From: Proteles cristata cristata
Lineage: Eukaryota; Chordata; Mammalia; Carnivora; Hyaenidae
Assembly: GCA_017311185.1 (NCBI GenBank)
Contig: JAESUZ010005092.1
Span: forward strand, 186,001-250,000
DNA: 64,000 nt
Reading direction: 5' to 3'
The notes under the pieces are model-generated. The model was not told the DNA's origin. It searched no databases and saw nothing but the letters and a program-made list of their open reading frames with translations. This document shows, piece after piece, positions 21,952-31,914 of this stretch (position 1 is the first letter of the stretch; each line of letters begins with the position of its first letter). The translations under genes were made by a program, and so were the position numbers.

Positions 21952-22170
21952 TTACTCCCATTGTTGATTTACAGTTATATGGTCAGAGAAGGTACATGGC
22001 ATGATTTCAATCATCTTGAGTATGCTAAGACTTCTTTTGTGGCCTAACATATGGTCTATCCTAGAAAATGGACTGTGTATACTTGAGAGGAATGTGTGTT
22101 TTTCTGTTTTCCTATAGGATGTTCTGTACATGTCTGTTATGTCCAGGATCTTTAATTCCCACACCTCCCC

Positions 22171-23218
22171 CCCTCCCAGAGATGTATGTAGAGATTAAAA
22201 TTGGTTTTGGTTGCTGATCCATATTTCCTTTAAGACAACATCACACCATAGTGATAAGTTCCTTTTTCTGGCTTCAGTAGTCCTTTTTATGGGATTTAAG
22301 TTGGTGTTGGGGAACCACAGAGCTCTCTCTGTATCTATATATCTCTATATATATACCTTCTCTCACCCTCTAATATCCCCCCCATATAGGAGCTCCTTGC
22401 ATGATCCCTTCAAAGGAGACCATTTACAAGAAGAAGGATACAACAAAACTTGATTATCCATCTCCCTGTAAGTCAGCGTTTTGCATATTATAGGGTCATG
22501 AAATCAATTTAATGGCTTGTGGACCAGCATATTGTGTTTTTAATGCAAAAGAATAGACTAGAAAATAAACAGAGTATGTGGCAGACAGTTGGGCAGACAC
22601 TTGTGAAAGCCTTTGCCTCACTCTGTGTATATGAGTGTAGTGCTTTTGATATTATATTCTTATATTTCTTTTATTAGTATTTCTTATATGAGATGTTTCT
22701 TATTATGGGTTTTGGTAAAAAACAATTGAAAACCACTGCTCTAAGTGACCACAAAGCCAATGGTACCATACACTTACCTGGGTTTACTCCATAAATGGTA
22801 AGACTCTCAAGCTTCTCAGCTGACCCTTTGTCACCTGGACTCTCATACCCACATGGGTCTGTATATCTCCCAATCTGACCTGATACATCACCTGTCTTGA
22901 CTTCTCAGACCTTTCCACTCTGCCCTTGGGAACTCATGGGTTGGTCACTAGCAAAATTCCCAATATTCTCTAACTCTCTTTGGACATTTTTTTCTTCTTC
23001 TCGTTGTATCTGAAAACTGACCCTTCCCCAAGGCCACTGATTCCTCTATAGCCTCTCATGTGGTGGTTGTTCATTCCCCCTCACTTCCTACCTCCCACTG
23101 GAGGTGGGCATATGTGTCCTTTCTGCTCCTCTTCACCACTTTCAGATCACTGTTCCTTCCTCATTCCCAAAGAAGCCAGCCCCTTCAGACCGTACCACCC
23201 AGTACCCTTTCCTGTTGC
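22171..23218. other. Anonymous DNA with a possible MITE end
   Basis: A stretch at about 22470-22745 ('aagtcagcgttttgcatatt' to 'gaaaaccactgctctaag') looks like a decayed hAT-type MITE, but I cannot name it. A TA/CT-rich simple stretch lies near 22320-22360. No gene seen. Confidence 0.4.
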
Positions 23219-23777
23219 AGTCATCTTCAGTTATTTTTTTAAAAATATAATTTATTGGGGCGCCTGGGTGGCTTAGTCGGTTAAGTGTCCGACTTTCGCT
23301 TAGGTCATGATCTCGTGGTTCGTGGGTTCGGGCCGCGCGTCGGGCTCTGTGCTGACTGCCAGCTCAGAGCCTGGAGCCTGTTTCAGTCTGTGACTCCCTC
23401 TCTCTCTGACCCTCCCCTGCTCACTCTGTCTCTCTCTCTCCTAGAAATAAATAAAGAAAAACAAAAAAATATAATTTATTGTCAAATTGGTTTCCATACA
23501 ACACCCAGTGCTCACCGCAACAAGTGCCCTCCTCAATGCCCATCACCCACTTTCCCCTCTCCCACACACCCCATCAACCCTCAGTTTGTTCTCAGTATTT
23601 AAGTGTCTCTTATGGTTTGTCTCCCTCCCTCTCTGTAACTTTTTCTCCCTTCCCCTCTCCCATGGTTTTCTGTTAAGTTTCTCAAGATATACATATGAAT
23701 GAAAACATATGGTATCTGTCTTTCTCTAGCTGACTTCTTTCACTTAGCATAATACCTTCCAGTAGTTATCTTCAGTT
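23219..23777 (-). mobile_element. Short L1 3' end, antisense, split by a SINE
   Basis: About 300 bp of L1 3' UTR ('attgtcaaattggtttccat', 'acacccagtgctcaccgcaa', 'tagctgacttctttcactta'). Duplications AGTCATCTTCAGTT (23219-23232) and AGTTATCTTCAGTT (23764-23777) differ at one base. A young SINE lies in its tail. Confidence 0.92.
23241..23481 (+). mobile_element. Young CanSINE in an L1 tail, perfect 17-bp TSD
   Basis: Duplications AAAAATATAATTTATTG at 23241-23257 and 23465-23481. The body is the 'ctgactgccagctcagagcc' subfamily. The B-box-like segment reads gtgggttcgggcc, one change from the usual gttcgagcc. Confidence 0.95.
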
Positions 23778-23989
23778 CTTATGGTTAAACTCATTCACTG
23801 AAAATTAAAGAACCTGATTTTGTGACTTTCTTTCCATTACTAGTCCTGCCATCATTATTGGTATTTTCAAAATCCACACAGATGATTCATCCATCTTCCT
23901 GGTCTACCAGTTCCTTGACATTCTCACTTCTATTGATTTTTTTTTCTTCACCACACTCAGCCACAATCTCCATGGTCATATGTTAGACC

Positions 23990-24195
23990 TGCACTGTCCA
24001 ACACTGTAGCTGTTAGCCACAGGCAAATATTTAATTTGAACTCAATGAAATAAAAGTTAAAAATTAGACCCTCAGTAGAACTAGCCACATTTCAAGTGTC
24101 CAATGGCCATTTGTGGCAAGCAGCTACCATATTGGACTATGCATATATAGAACATTTTCATCATTGCAAAAAACTCTATAGAATACTACTGCACT
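23990..24195. mobile_element. hAT-type MITE
   Basis: Reads 'tgcactgtccaacactgtag', 'gccacatttcaagtgtccaa', 'ccatattggactatgcat' and 'agaacattttcatcattgc'. These are the blocks of a widespread mammalian Charlie-class MITE with CTGTCCAATA-like ends; I leave the family unnamed. Confidence 0.65.
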
Positions 24196-25095
24196 AGGAA
24201 CTTGTCATGATAATAACCCAGTTTCAAGAATTATGCTTCCAGACCACTATGCTATGTAGCTCTATCCCTCAAGTACATACTCTGATAATTCTTTGACTCT
24301 GCCAGGACCTTCAATTCACTGGCCTCAGTACTTTTCACTCTCCATTAATTATCCTTGACATATCCTCAGTTTCTCCCCTACCCAACTTAAATTTCATGGT
24401 CCATCATTTCAACCCCTGGCGTAAATCCTCAACTTTCTTGCTCCCATTTCCCTCTGTCCTATTCAACCAGAAAAACACTGCCCCAGGTGAAATCTCTCTT
24501 CAAACACCGTACCTACCTACACCCAAGGAGCAGAATGCAGCTTAACAGACATTGGAACTGTACCGACTCTTAACTTGAATTTCGGGGCCATGTGTCTCAC
24601 ATGGGCTCTCAGCGAACCCTACTATATGTCACAAGTCAATTCACAAGTTTTAAGGTAATTAAAGATCTGAATCTCAGCCTTTGTGGGAGGTTCCCTTTTC
24701 TCAGCGCTAGGGGTAGTAGCTACTCTTTACAGTTTATGTTTATAGTTTATATCTATATTTGTATAAATATATGAACTCTTTTAGTAGTTAACCACTTTTT
24801 ACTCCTTAATAATGATTAATATGAAATTTTTCCTATCCTAATCATGGTGTGATTTCTGTCTCTTGACTGATACAGTGGTGTTGACAGAAGGTCAGATAAA
24901 TAGACCAAGAGAAGAGAATAGTACCTATGCCATTTGTGGACACTTAATTTATGACAAAGTTGACCCTGCAGAGCAGCAGTGAGAAAATGGTCTTTTCTGT
25001 AAATAGAACTGCTCTCTGACCACACTTCTTACTACATGTCCCCGTTGCACTGTATTTCAGCCTCTCTGGCCTCTTTGTTGCTTGTTGGACACAGA
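24196..25095. other. Anonymous pyrimidine-rich and AT-rich DNA
   Basis: No gene recognised. The stretch 24235-24500 has the texture of an old interspersed repeat, but I cannot name it. Confidence 0.4.
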
Positions 25096-25450
25096 GCTCT
25101 GTGTTGCTATTCCCTTCCTTGGAATGTTCTTCGTGGATATCTGCATACTTCATGTAACCCTATGCTCAAATCTCAGTCCCTCAGAGGGACTTCCCCTCTG
25201 AAAATTGGGAAAGCCAAATATCACTTCTAGCTACTCTTTAGTCCCTCATTTCAGTCTATATTTCTTCATAGTTCTTGGCTAACTTTAAAATATTTGTTTT
25301 CTTATTGGTGGTCTTGCTCTTAAAAGGTAAGATCCATCAGGAAATAACATTTTTTCCTTCCTCTTTTTTTTTTTAAACTGCTGTATGCCTAGCATTTAGA
25401 ACAGAGTTTGCAATAAATATTTGTTGAATGAGCAAAAACATGAATGAATG
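25096..25450 (+). mobile_element. LINE L2 3' end, sense
   Basis: Reads 'ccttccttggaatgttcttc', 'atgctcaaatctcagtccct', 'ttcttcatagttcttggcta', 'gcctagcatttagaacagag' and ends 'aataaatatttgttgaatga'. This is the classic L2 3' end. Confidence 0.85.
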
Positions 25451-25559
25451 AATTGCCTGGGCCATGTGGGCCCTGGGGTTTATTTGAGTTACATGCACAT
25501 ATTCTCTAAACTGATGTTTTGAGCCTCACTCAGGGGAAAACTCTGCCGCTTCCTGACAT

Positions 25560-25870
25560 CAGCCTCTTTCTCTAAGAGCACCCGTCTTAAAGATTGACTG
25601 CCATTCTATTGTAGATTTTAAAACTGATGTTGAGAATGCAAATCACATTATTTCACTTCCATGCTTAAAGCCTCAAATGACTTCCCCTTGCATGTGGAGT
25701 AAAATTCAAACTCCCTTTCCTGTCCAACTGGTCTGGACACTATCTGTTCTCTTTCTACTTTTCTGGCCTCCTCTTTTGCATTGCCTTCAGCTCTTTCTCC
25801 TCCAGCCACACTTGTTTTTTTCTGTTCTTTGAACAACACCCTGGCCCATTCCTTAGAACCTTTAAACAAA
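25560..25870 (+). mobile_element. LINE L2 internal fragment, sense
   Basis: Reads 'aaagcctcaaatgacttccc', 'ggagtaaaattcaaactccc', 'ctcctccagccacacttgtt' and 'ttctttgaacaacaccctgg'. It lies 5' of the usual L2 end but downstream of another L2 end, so two L2 copies or a rearrangement are present. A young L1 cuts it off. Confidence 0.75.
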
Positions 25871-25871
25871 C

Positions 25872-27601
25872 TTCAAACAGTGTTCTTTTTTTTTTTTTAC
25901 CTACTAAATATTTTTTTTATTTTTTTAATATATATATATATTTTTTACAAATAGTTTATTGTCAAATTAGTTTCCACTTAACACCCAGTGCTCATCCCCA
26001 CAAGTGTCCTCCTCCATGCCCATCCCTCCTCCCCCCCACATCCATCAGTCCTCAGTTTTTGTCAGCATTCAAGAGTCTTTCATGGTTGGCCTCTCTCCCT
26101 TTCCCCTACCATTTCCGCCCTTCTTCTCCCCCTTGGTCCTCTCTTAAGTTCCTCCTAATCCTCCTATACGTGCACACATATGATATTTGTCTTTCTCTGC
26201 CTGACTTATTTCGCTCAACATAACACCCTCAAGGTCCATCCATGTTGCTACACATGGCCAGATTTCATTGTTTCTCATTGCCATGTAGTATTCCATGGTA
26301 TAGATAAACCACATCTTCCTGATCCATTCGTCTGTTGTTGGACACTTGGGCTCTTTCCATGTTTTAGCTATTGTGGAAAGTGCTGCTATGAACATTGGGG
26401 TACATGTGCTCCTATGCCTCAGCATTTCTGTATCCCTTGGGTAAATTCCTAGCAGTGCTATTGCTGGGTCATAGGGGAGTTCTGTTGTTAGTTTCCTGAG
26501 GAATCTCCACACTGTTTTCCAGAGGGGCTATACCAGTTTACATTCCCACCAACAGTGTAGGAGGGTGCCCGTTTCTCCACATCCTCGCCAGCATCTAGAG
26601 TTCTCTGATTTGCTCATTTTAGCCATTCTGACTGGCGTGAGTGGTAACTCAGTGTGGTTTTGATTTGTATTTCCCTGATGAGGAGGGATGCTGAGCATCG
26701 TTTCATGTGTCTGTTGGCCATCTGGATGTCCTCTTTGGAGAAGTGTCTGTTCATATCTTCTGCCCATTTCTTCACTGGGTTGTTTGTTTTTCGGGCGTGG
26801 AGTTTGGTTAGTTCCTTGTAGATTCTGGATATCAACCCTTTATCTGATATGTCATTTGCAACTATCTTTTCCCATTCCCTTGGTTGCCTATTAATTTTGT
26901 GGGTTGTTTCCTTTGCTGTGCAGAAGCTTTTAATCTTGATGAGGTCCCAAGAGTTTATTTTTGCTCTTGATTCCCTTGCTTTTGGGGATGTGTCAAGTAA
27001 GAAGTTGCTGCGGTGGAGGTCAAGGAGGTTGTTTCCTGCTTTCTCCTCTAGGGTGTTGATAGTTTCCTGTCTCCCGTTCAGGTCCTTGATCCATTTTGAG
27101 TTTCTTTTTGTGCATGGTGTGAGAAAATGATCTAGTTTCATTCTTCTGCATGTTGCTGTCCAGTTCTCCCAACACCATCTGTTAAAAAGGCTGTCTTTTT
27201 TCCATTGGATATTCTTTTCCTGCTTTGTCAAAGATTAGTTGGCTGTATACTTTTGGGTCCACTTCTGAGTCCTCAATTCTGTTCCATTGGTCTATGTGTC
27301 TGTTTTTGTGCCAATACCATACTGTCTTGATGATGACAACTTTGTAGTAGAGGCTAAAGTCTGGGATGGTGATCCCTCCCGTTTTGGTTTTATTTTTCAG
27401 GATTACTTTGGCTATTCGGGGTCTTTTGTGGTTCCATACAAATTTTTGGATAGTTTGTTCTAGTTTTGAGAAGTATGCTGGTACAATTTTGATGGGAATC
27501 ACATTGAATGTGTAGAGTGCTTTAGGTAGTAATGACATCTTAACTATATTTATTCTTCCTATCCATGAGCATAGAATGTTTTTCCAAACAGACCGTGTTC
27601 T
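25872..27601 (-). mobile_element. Young 5'-truncated L1, 1.7 kb, antisense
   Basis: Inverted tail with T and TA runs (25887-25945), 3' UTR, then the 3' half of ORF2, ending at 'atagaatgtttttcc'. Target copies are TTCAAACAGTGTTCT (25872-25886) and, with a three-base difference in the middle, TTCCAAACAGACCGTGTTCT (27582-27601). Same subfamily as the copies at 7843 and 13719. Confidence 0.9.
26144..27538 (-). pseudogene. L1 ORF2 C-terminal remnant, broken
   Basis: Minus-strand frames 27538-27182, 27231-26614, 26767-26528 and 26512-26144 tile the C-terminal part of ORF2p in shifting phases. One break is a single-base loss near 26640 ('gtgagtggtaactc' against 'gtgaggtggtatctc' in the 8-kb copy). 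The CX3CX7HX4C zinc-knuckle pattern is retained. No endonuclease or reverse transcriptase core. Confidence 0.88.
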
Positions 27602-27631
27602 AAGCAGAGGGAAACCCAGAGGTTTCCTTGC

Positions 27632-27886
27632 CAGACAGGTCTTTTTTTTTCCTCCAAATTTTTATTTAAATTGTAGTTAGTTAACATACAGTATATTGTT
27701 TTCAGGGGTGGAATCCAGTGGTTCATCACTTATCTACAATACCCAATGCTCATCCTAACAAGTGTGCTTCTTAATACCCATCAGTCATCTAGCCCATCCC
27801 CTGCCCACCTCCTTCTATACCCTCAGTTTATTTTCTGTCTTTAAGAGTCTCTTACGGTTCCTTTCCCTCGCAGAAAGGTCTTTTTT
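27632..27886 (-). mobile_element. Short L1 3'-UTR insertion in an L2 relic
   Basis: About 220 bp of inverted L1 3' end ('gtagttagttaacatacagt', 'acccaatgctcatcctaaca'). Duplications CAGACAGGTCTTTTTT (27632-27647) and CAGAAAGGTCTTTTTT (27871-27886) differ at one base. Confidence 0.9.
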
Positions 27887-28095
27887 TAATCTCCTCCTCA
27901 TCACCCTGTTTTATTTTCCATGCAGCACTTGTCACATCCTAAAAATTACCCTGTTTGTGTGTTTGTTTACTCTATCTCTCTTCTTCATCAGAATATTGTT
28001 TTATTTTATTTACTAGTATATTCCTGCTCTCTAGAAAAACAGGACTGACACTTAATAGGTGCTCAATAAATATTTGCCAAATAAATGAATGTTTC
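27887..28095 (+). mobile_element. LINE L2 3' end, sense
   Basis: Reads 'ttttattttccatgcagcac', 'tgtttgtttactctatctct' and 'taggtgctcaataaatattt' with a final AAATGAATG. It may continue the L2 broken off at 25870. Confidence 0.8.
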
Positions 28096-28892
28096 ATCAG
28101 TAATATCATCTAACAGGTGAAATGCTAGCCCGAGGTGGGGACATTGATCCTCTTAGAAATAATGTGAGCACTTTGGGGAACTTTCTGCTTGTAATAACTT
28201 ACAGCAAATTTAATTTCACACTCACCTACACTTTTCTACAAAAACCTTTCCTTATTAAGAAAGAAGACACTTTAATTTCTAGTTTTTGCTTATAAGTAAG
28301 GCACATGTTGTCACTCATACTGTTTATTTGAAGACTGTTTTACTATGATCGGTCTTATTAGAACACAGCCTCTCTTTTATGATTGAAGGTGGGCCGATAT
28401 CTGTAGCTCATCTTTTGGCTTCTGGTTTATCAACTTCAGGCAGTGTCTGCTGCTGTTTAAGAAGAAAAGTATTCATCTTCTTTATTTATTTTATGTATTA
28501 TTTACGCCCCACCTGCTCCCAAACCAATTTGAAGCAGTAACTTCTCTTAATTACTTTCTACCCTGCCCTTTGAAGCTTTCAGACCCGGTGAGGTTTCTCA
28601 GCAGAGAAACTGGGTCTTTGGTTCCTTTTTGAAGAGCACGATGTTGGGCGGTTGGATTGGATGATCTCTGAGCTCTTTTATAGTCGTGACATTTTGAACC
28701 ACTTTTCACAAAGTAGAGGCAGTTAATGACCACTCATCTGGGGACCACTGCATACTCACACACCCACTTCTTCCTGGGTAAATGTCTTCACGACTTTTAG
28801 CCACACTTCTGAAGAAGATTAAGTTTAAAGCAGTATATCTATATCTATATCCTTTTTTATTAAAATGTGAACTTTTACGTTGTTACATTTAA
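28096..28892. other. Anonymous DNA, possible ancient SINE core
   Basis: Mostly unrecognised. At about 28645-28690 the words 'ggttggattggatgatctct' and 'gagctcttttatag' resemble the conserved 3' core of old MIR3/L2-type elements. No gene seen. Confidence 0.4.
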
Positions 28893-29100
28893 ACATATAA
28901 TACCATTTGTTGAGTGTGTTCTATGTGCCAGGCAGTGTTAGTTACTTTCTATAAGTTATTTCAATTAACTTCTATAAAATTCTATAAGGTACATGTTAAT
29001 ACCCTTGTTTTCCAGAAGATAAATCTGAGGATCAGAATAATAACTTACACAAGATAAAATAACTAATAAGGGGCTGTAACATATTGGAACTCTGATCTAT
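28893..29100 (-). mobile_element. MIR relic, antisense
   Basis: Reads 'gttctatgtgccaggcagtg', 'ttatttcaattaacttctat', 'aggtacatgttaataccctt' and 'taacttacacaagataaaat'. A well-preserved order of inverted MIR blocks. Confidence 0.8.
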
Positions 29101-29389
29101 CTGGTCCCTCAATCAGACAGATACTCTGAGGCTGGATTCTATAGAAGTATATATTCCTCTGAGTAAAAATCATAAAGGGAGAGACATTCAACCCAGATGT
29201 TGGGTTAGGGATGACTACAGGAAACTGAAACAGCTGTGGAGAGAAAAATTGCCTTCTCTGCCCTGGGTCACACATATTTGGGTGAAGATGCATATCTGAC
29301 ACAACTGTTATGGTGACAGTAGGCAACCAAATGTACAGTTGGAGGAGGTCACATCTGACCAGGGTCTGAAAGGCTTCATAAGACAGCTC

Positions 29390-29690
29390 AGTCAACAGGG
29401 TGGATGTTGAGGTAAAGAATTGGCTTTTCAGGCAGAAGAAACAGCATGTATGAATGCCTCAAGACATGGTGCACTTGAAAACTGTGTAGTTGGCTGAGAC
29501 CAGAGCATAGAATCTGTCTGTAGGTTGGAGAAAGGCCTGGAAAGGCCGGGAAGGTCGACAGAGGCCGGAGTGTGAAGAGCTTTGGTGCTTTGCTAAGTAG
29601 TTTGGAATGAGTCCCGTAGGAGATGGAGGATCACTGAAGAGTTGAAGGTGAGTGACATGATCTGGCTTTATTTCAGAAAACTTTTTCTCC
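29390..29690 (-). mobile_element. LINE L2 relic, antisense
   Basis: Reads 'cagaagaaacagcatgtatg', 'gaatgcctcaagacatggtg', 'ggagtgtgaagagctttggt' and 'gagtgacatgatctggcttt', the inverted internal 3' part of L2. The preceding 29101-29389 may belong to it but is too decayed to say. Confidence 0.7.
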
Positions 29691-30364
29691 CTGCATATTG
29701 TCTCTAACTCTTATGACATGACTAGTATCACTGGCCAGATAATATGGGGAGTGCCCTTTGGGAGAACACCTTGTTTCCTTGGTGGGCCAGGATTCTCACT
29801 GTGCTAAGCCAGAGCCTGTGTATGAAAGGTGATACATCAAGGACAGATAATGTCAGAGCCTGAATGAGGCTCTGTGGGTGGAGGGCCCCACCGTTCAGTC
29901 TTGAAAGGTACTTTTCTATTGCACTTGAGATTAGAAGGAAAGCTGCCTTTGCCTCAAATGTCAAGGCATTCTGTGGGTGAATTTTCTGTTGGAGGTAAAT
30001 CGATGCCAATTTCAATTCATGCAATAAACTCTGGAAAACAAAATTAAATTATTGGCTGTCTTTCCCCTTGAAGCTGAAGTGAGCTGAATACTTTGCCTCG
30101 TGTTCAGAAACCTGGAGGGGAGGACAGACAGCTACAGGGGTGAAAGAGAAGTGAGTGGAGAGATGGGAAGAAGACCTGGAAGTGAAGGCTTTGTCAGTGG
30201 CTTCACAGCGCTGGAGAGGATTGTAACACCAAACACTTCTGGGGCAGTGATTTTCCAATGCAAGTGTAATAATACTTCAGTTGGAAAAATGTTATACAAA
30301 CATGTGGCCTAAGGTACTTTGTATGGTGGTCTTCAGTGATTAGATGCTAGAAGGTATATAGTCA
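29691..30364. other. Anonymous non-coding DNA
   Basis: No gene or repeat recognised; frames of 69-98 codons on either strand carry no recognisable features. Confidence 0.5.
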
Positions 30365-30620
30365 AAAACCCTTCAAGGGGAGCCTGGGTGGCTCAGTGGG
30401 TTGGGTCTCCGACTTCGGCTCAGGGCATGATCTCATTCATGGTTTGTGGGTTCAAGCCCCATGTCGGGCTCTGTGATGACAGCTCAGAGCCTGGAGCCTG
30501 CTTCTGATTCTATGTCTCCCCCCTCTCTAACCCTCCCCTGTTCACGCTCTGTCTCTCAGAAATAAATAAAATATAAAAAAAAATTAAAAACCCCAAAAAC
30601 AAAAAAACAAAACCCTTCAA
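30365..30620 (+). mobile_element. CanSINE with 12-bp TSD
   Basis: Head 'gggagcctgggtggctcag'. Duplications AAAACCCTTCAA at 30365-30376 and 30609-30620. The A tail has acquired C interruptions (CCCCAAAAAC). A five-base duplication (ATTCA/TCATT) sits before the B-box-like segment. Confidence 0.93.
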
Positions 30621-30654
30621 ATAAAACTTTCCAAGTTGGGAATGTTTAAAAATT

Positions 30655-30852
30655 ATTTTAGATTTATTTTTTAAAGTTTATTTATTTATTTTGAGAGGGA
30701 GAGAGAGGGAGCACAAACAGGGAAGGGCAGAGAGAAGGAGAGAGAGAAAGCATGTGCACACACACGGTCAGGGGAGGGGCAGGAAGAGAGAATCCCAAAG
30801 AGGCTTCCATGTCCTCAGCATGGAGCCCTATGTGGGGAGCTGAAGTCAAGAG
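30655..30852 (-). mobile_element. CanSINE without its head, antisense half of an inverted pair
   Basis: Inverted tail and purine stretch (with CACACACA near 30757) run to 'gagctgaagtcaagag' at 30837-30852 and stop; the last 30 or so bases of a normal copy are missing. It joins directly to a sense copy. Confidence 0.85.
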
Positions 30853-31046
30853 GGTGGCTCAGTTGATTAAGCATCAGACTCTTGATTTTGGCTCAGGTCA
30901 TGATCTCACAGTTCATGAGTTCGAGCCCTGTGTCAGGCTCTAAGCTGTTGGTATGAAGCTGGCTCTGGATCCTCTCTTTCCCTCTCTCTCTGCCCCACCC
31001 CTGCTTGCACACTCTCTCTAAAAAATAAATAAACATTAAAAAAAAA
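30853..31046 (+). mobile_element. CanSINE without its first bases, sense half of an inverted pair
   Basis: Starts at 'ggtggctcagttgattaagc', lacking the first 10 or so bases, and continues normally to 'aaataaataaacattaaaaa'. Its bases 'actcttgattttggctcag' are nearly complementary to the end of the upstream antisense copy, so the junction could fold on itself. Confidence 0.88.
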
Positions 31047-31055
31047 AAAAGAATC

Positions 31056-31240
31056 CCAGCTCGAAAACTTGAGTGTCTTTGGCCAAGTCACTTCCTTTCT
31101 CTAAACTTTAGTTTCTCGCCTTTGAAATGAGGTCAACACTACTTATCTCTTAAGATTTTTCTAAGGATAGAGTCAGAGCGATTGTGAAGTGCTCGGTATT
31201 CTATTTGGCATGTGATAAGCACTCGATAAAAGGCAGGTGT
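31056..31240 (+). mobile_element. MIR relic
   Basis: Reads 'tggccaagtcacttcctttc', 'ctaaactttagtttctcgcc', 'gtgaagtgctcggtattcta' and 'ggcatgtgataagcactcga'. Confidence 0.75.
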
Positions 31241-31604
31241 GGTGATCATTGTTGGGGTTCTTGAAACAGGTTTCCCAGCACAAGTCCTGCTTCATCCTGA
31301 TCTGCTACCCACCCCTCTCTTGGTCCATCAAGACAGACCATCAAAAAGACACTATCTCCTTACTGCTGACCCTAGTCGTTTTCTCCAGCCTCACTTCTAA
31401 TAAATACTTCCAGCTCTGTAACCAACTTGCTCAAGCAGAGTACTCAACTTTTGCTTTGGTCTCCTGATACTTTAATTTTAGTTCAGCCTTCTATTCTGAC
31501 ATTAATGCTTGCAGGTGTCTTGGTAATGACCTTCCCTGCCTCCATTATTTCCCACCCACCTCTTTCTGGCAGGTCCTGAGACCTCCTTCCAGGCAGAGTG
31601 CCTG
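31241..31604. other. Anonymous non-coding DNA
   Basis: No recognised element. Confidence 0.45.
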
Positions 31605-31900
31605 TGGTGGGTGGAATAATGTCCTCCTTCGTGTCCCCAAAGATGTCCCTGTTCTGATTTCCACAACCTGTGAATATGTTATGGTGTACAGTGAGGGAGA
31701 GTTAAGTTTGCAGGTGGAAATAGGGATGCCAAATCAACTGCTCTTGGGTAGGAAGATGATCCTGGATTCTCTGGGTAGCACACTGTAATCACAAGTGTCC
31801 ATATATGGGAAAGAGGGAGGCAGGAAAGTCAGATCAGAGCGAGGTGTGTGAGAGAGATTCAAATGGCCGTTGTTGGTGATGAAGGTGGAAGGTGGAAGGA
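31605..31900. mobile_element. Old interspersed repeat, class uncertain
   Basis: Words 'gtggaataatgtcctccttc', 'tttgcaggtggaaataggga' and the spacing recall a common ancient mammalian repeat (LTR or DNA class), heavily decayed. I do not assign a family. Confidence 0.35.
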
Positions 31901-31914
31901 TGCATGTTTTATTA

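Larger units (their letters stand above)
20755..22170 (-). mobile_element. Old L1 ORF2 segment, antisense, with two SINEs
   Basis: The plus strand carries the inverted reverse-transcriptase half of L1 ORF2: 'gcatctggtcctgggatttt', 'gctgcatcccataatcttgg', 'atatggtcagagaaggtaca', 'cctaacatatggtctatcct'. It is decayed and interrupted by antisense CanSINEs at 20881-21085 and 21729-21935. Confidence 0.85.
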
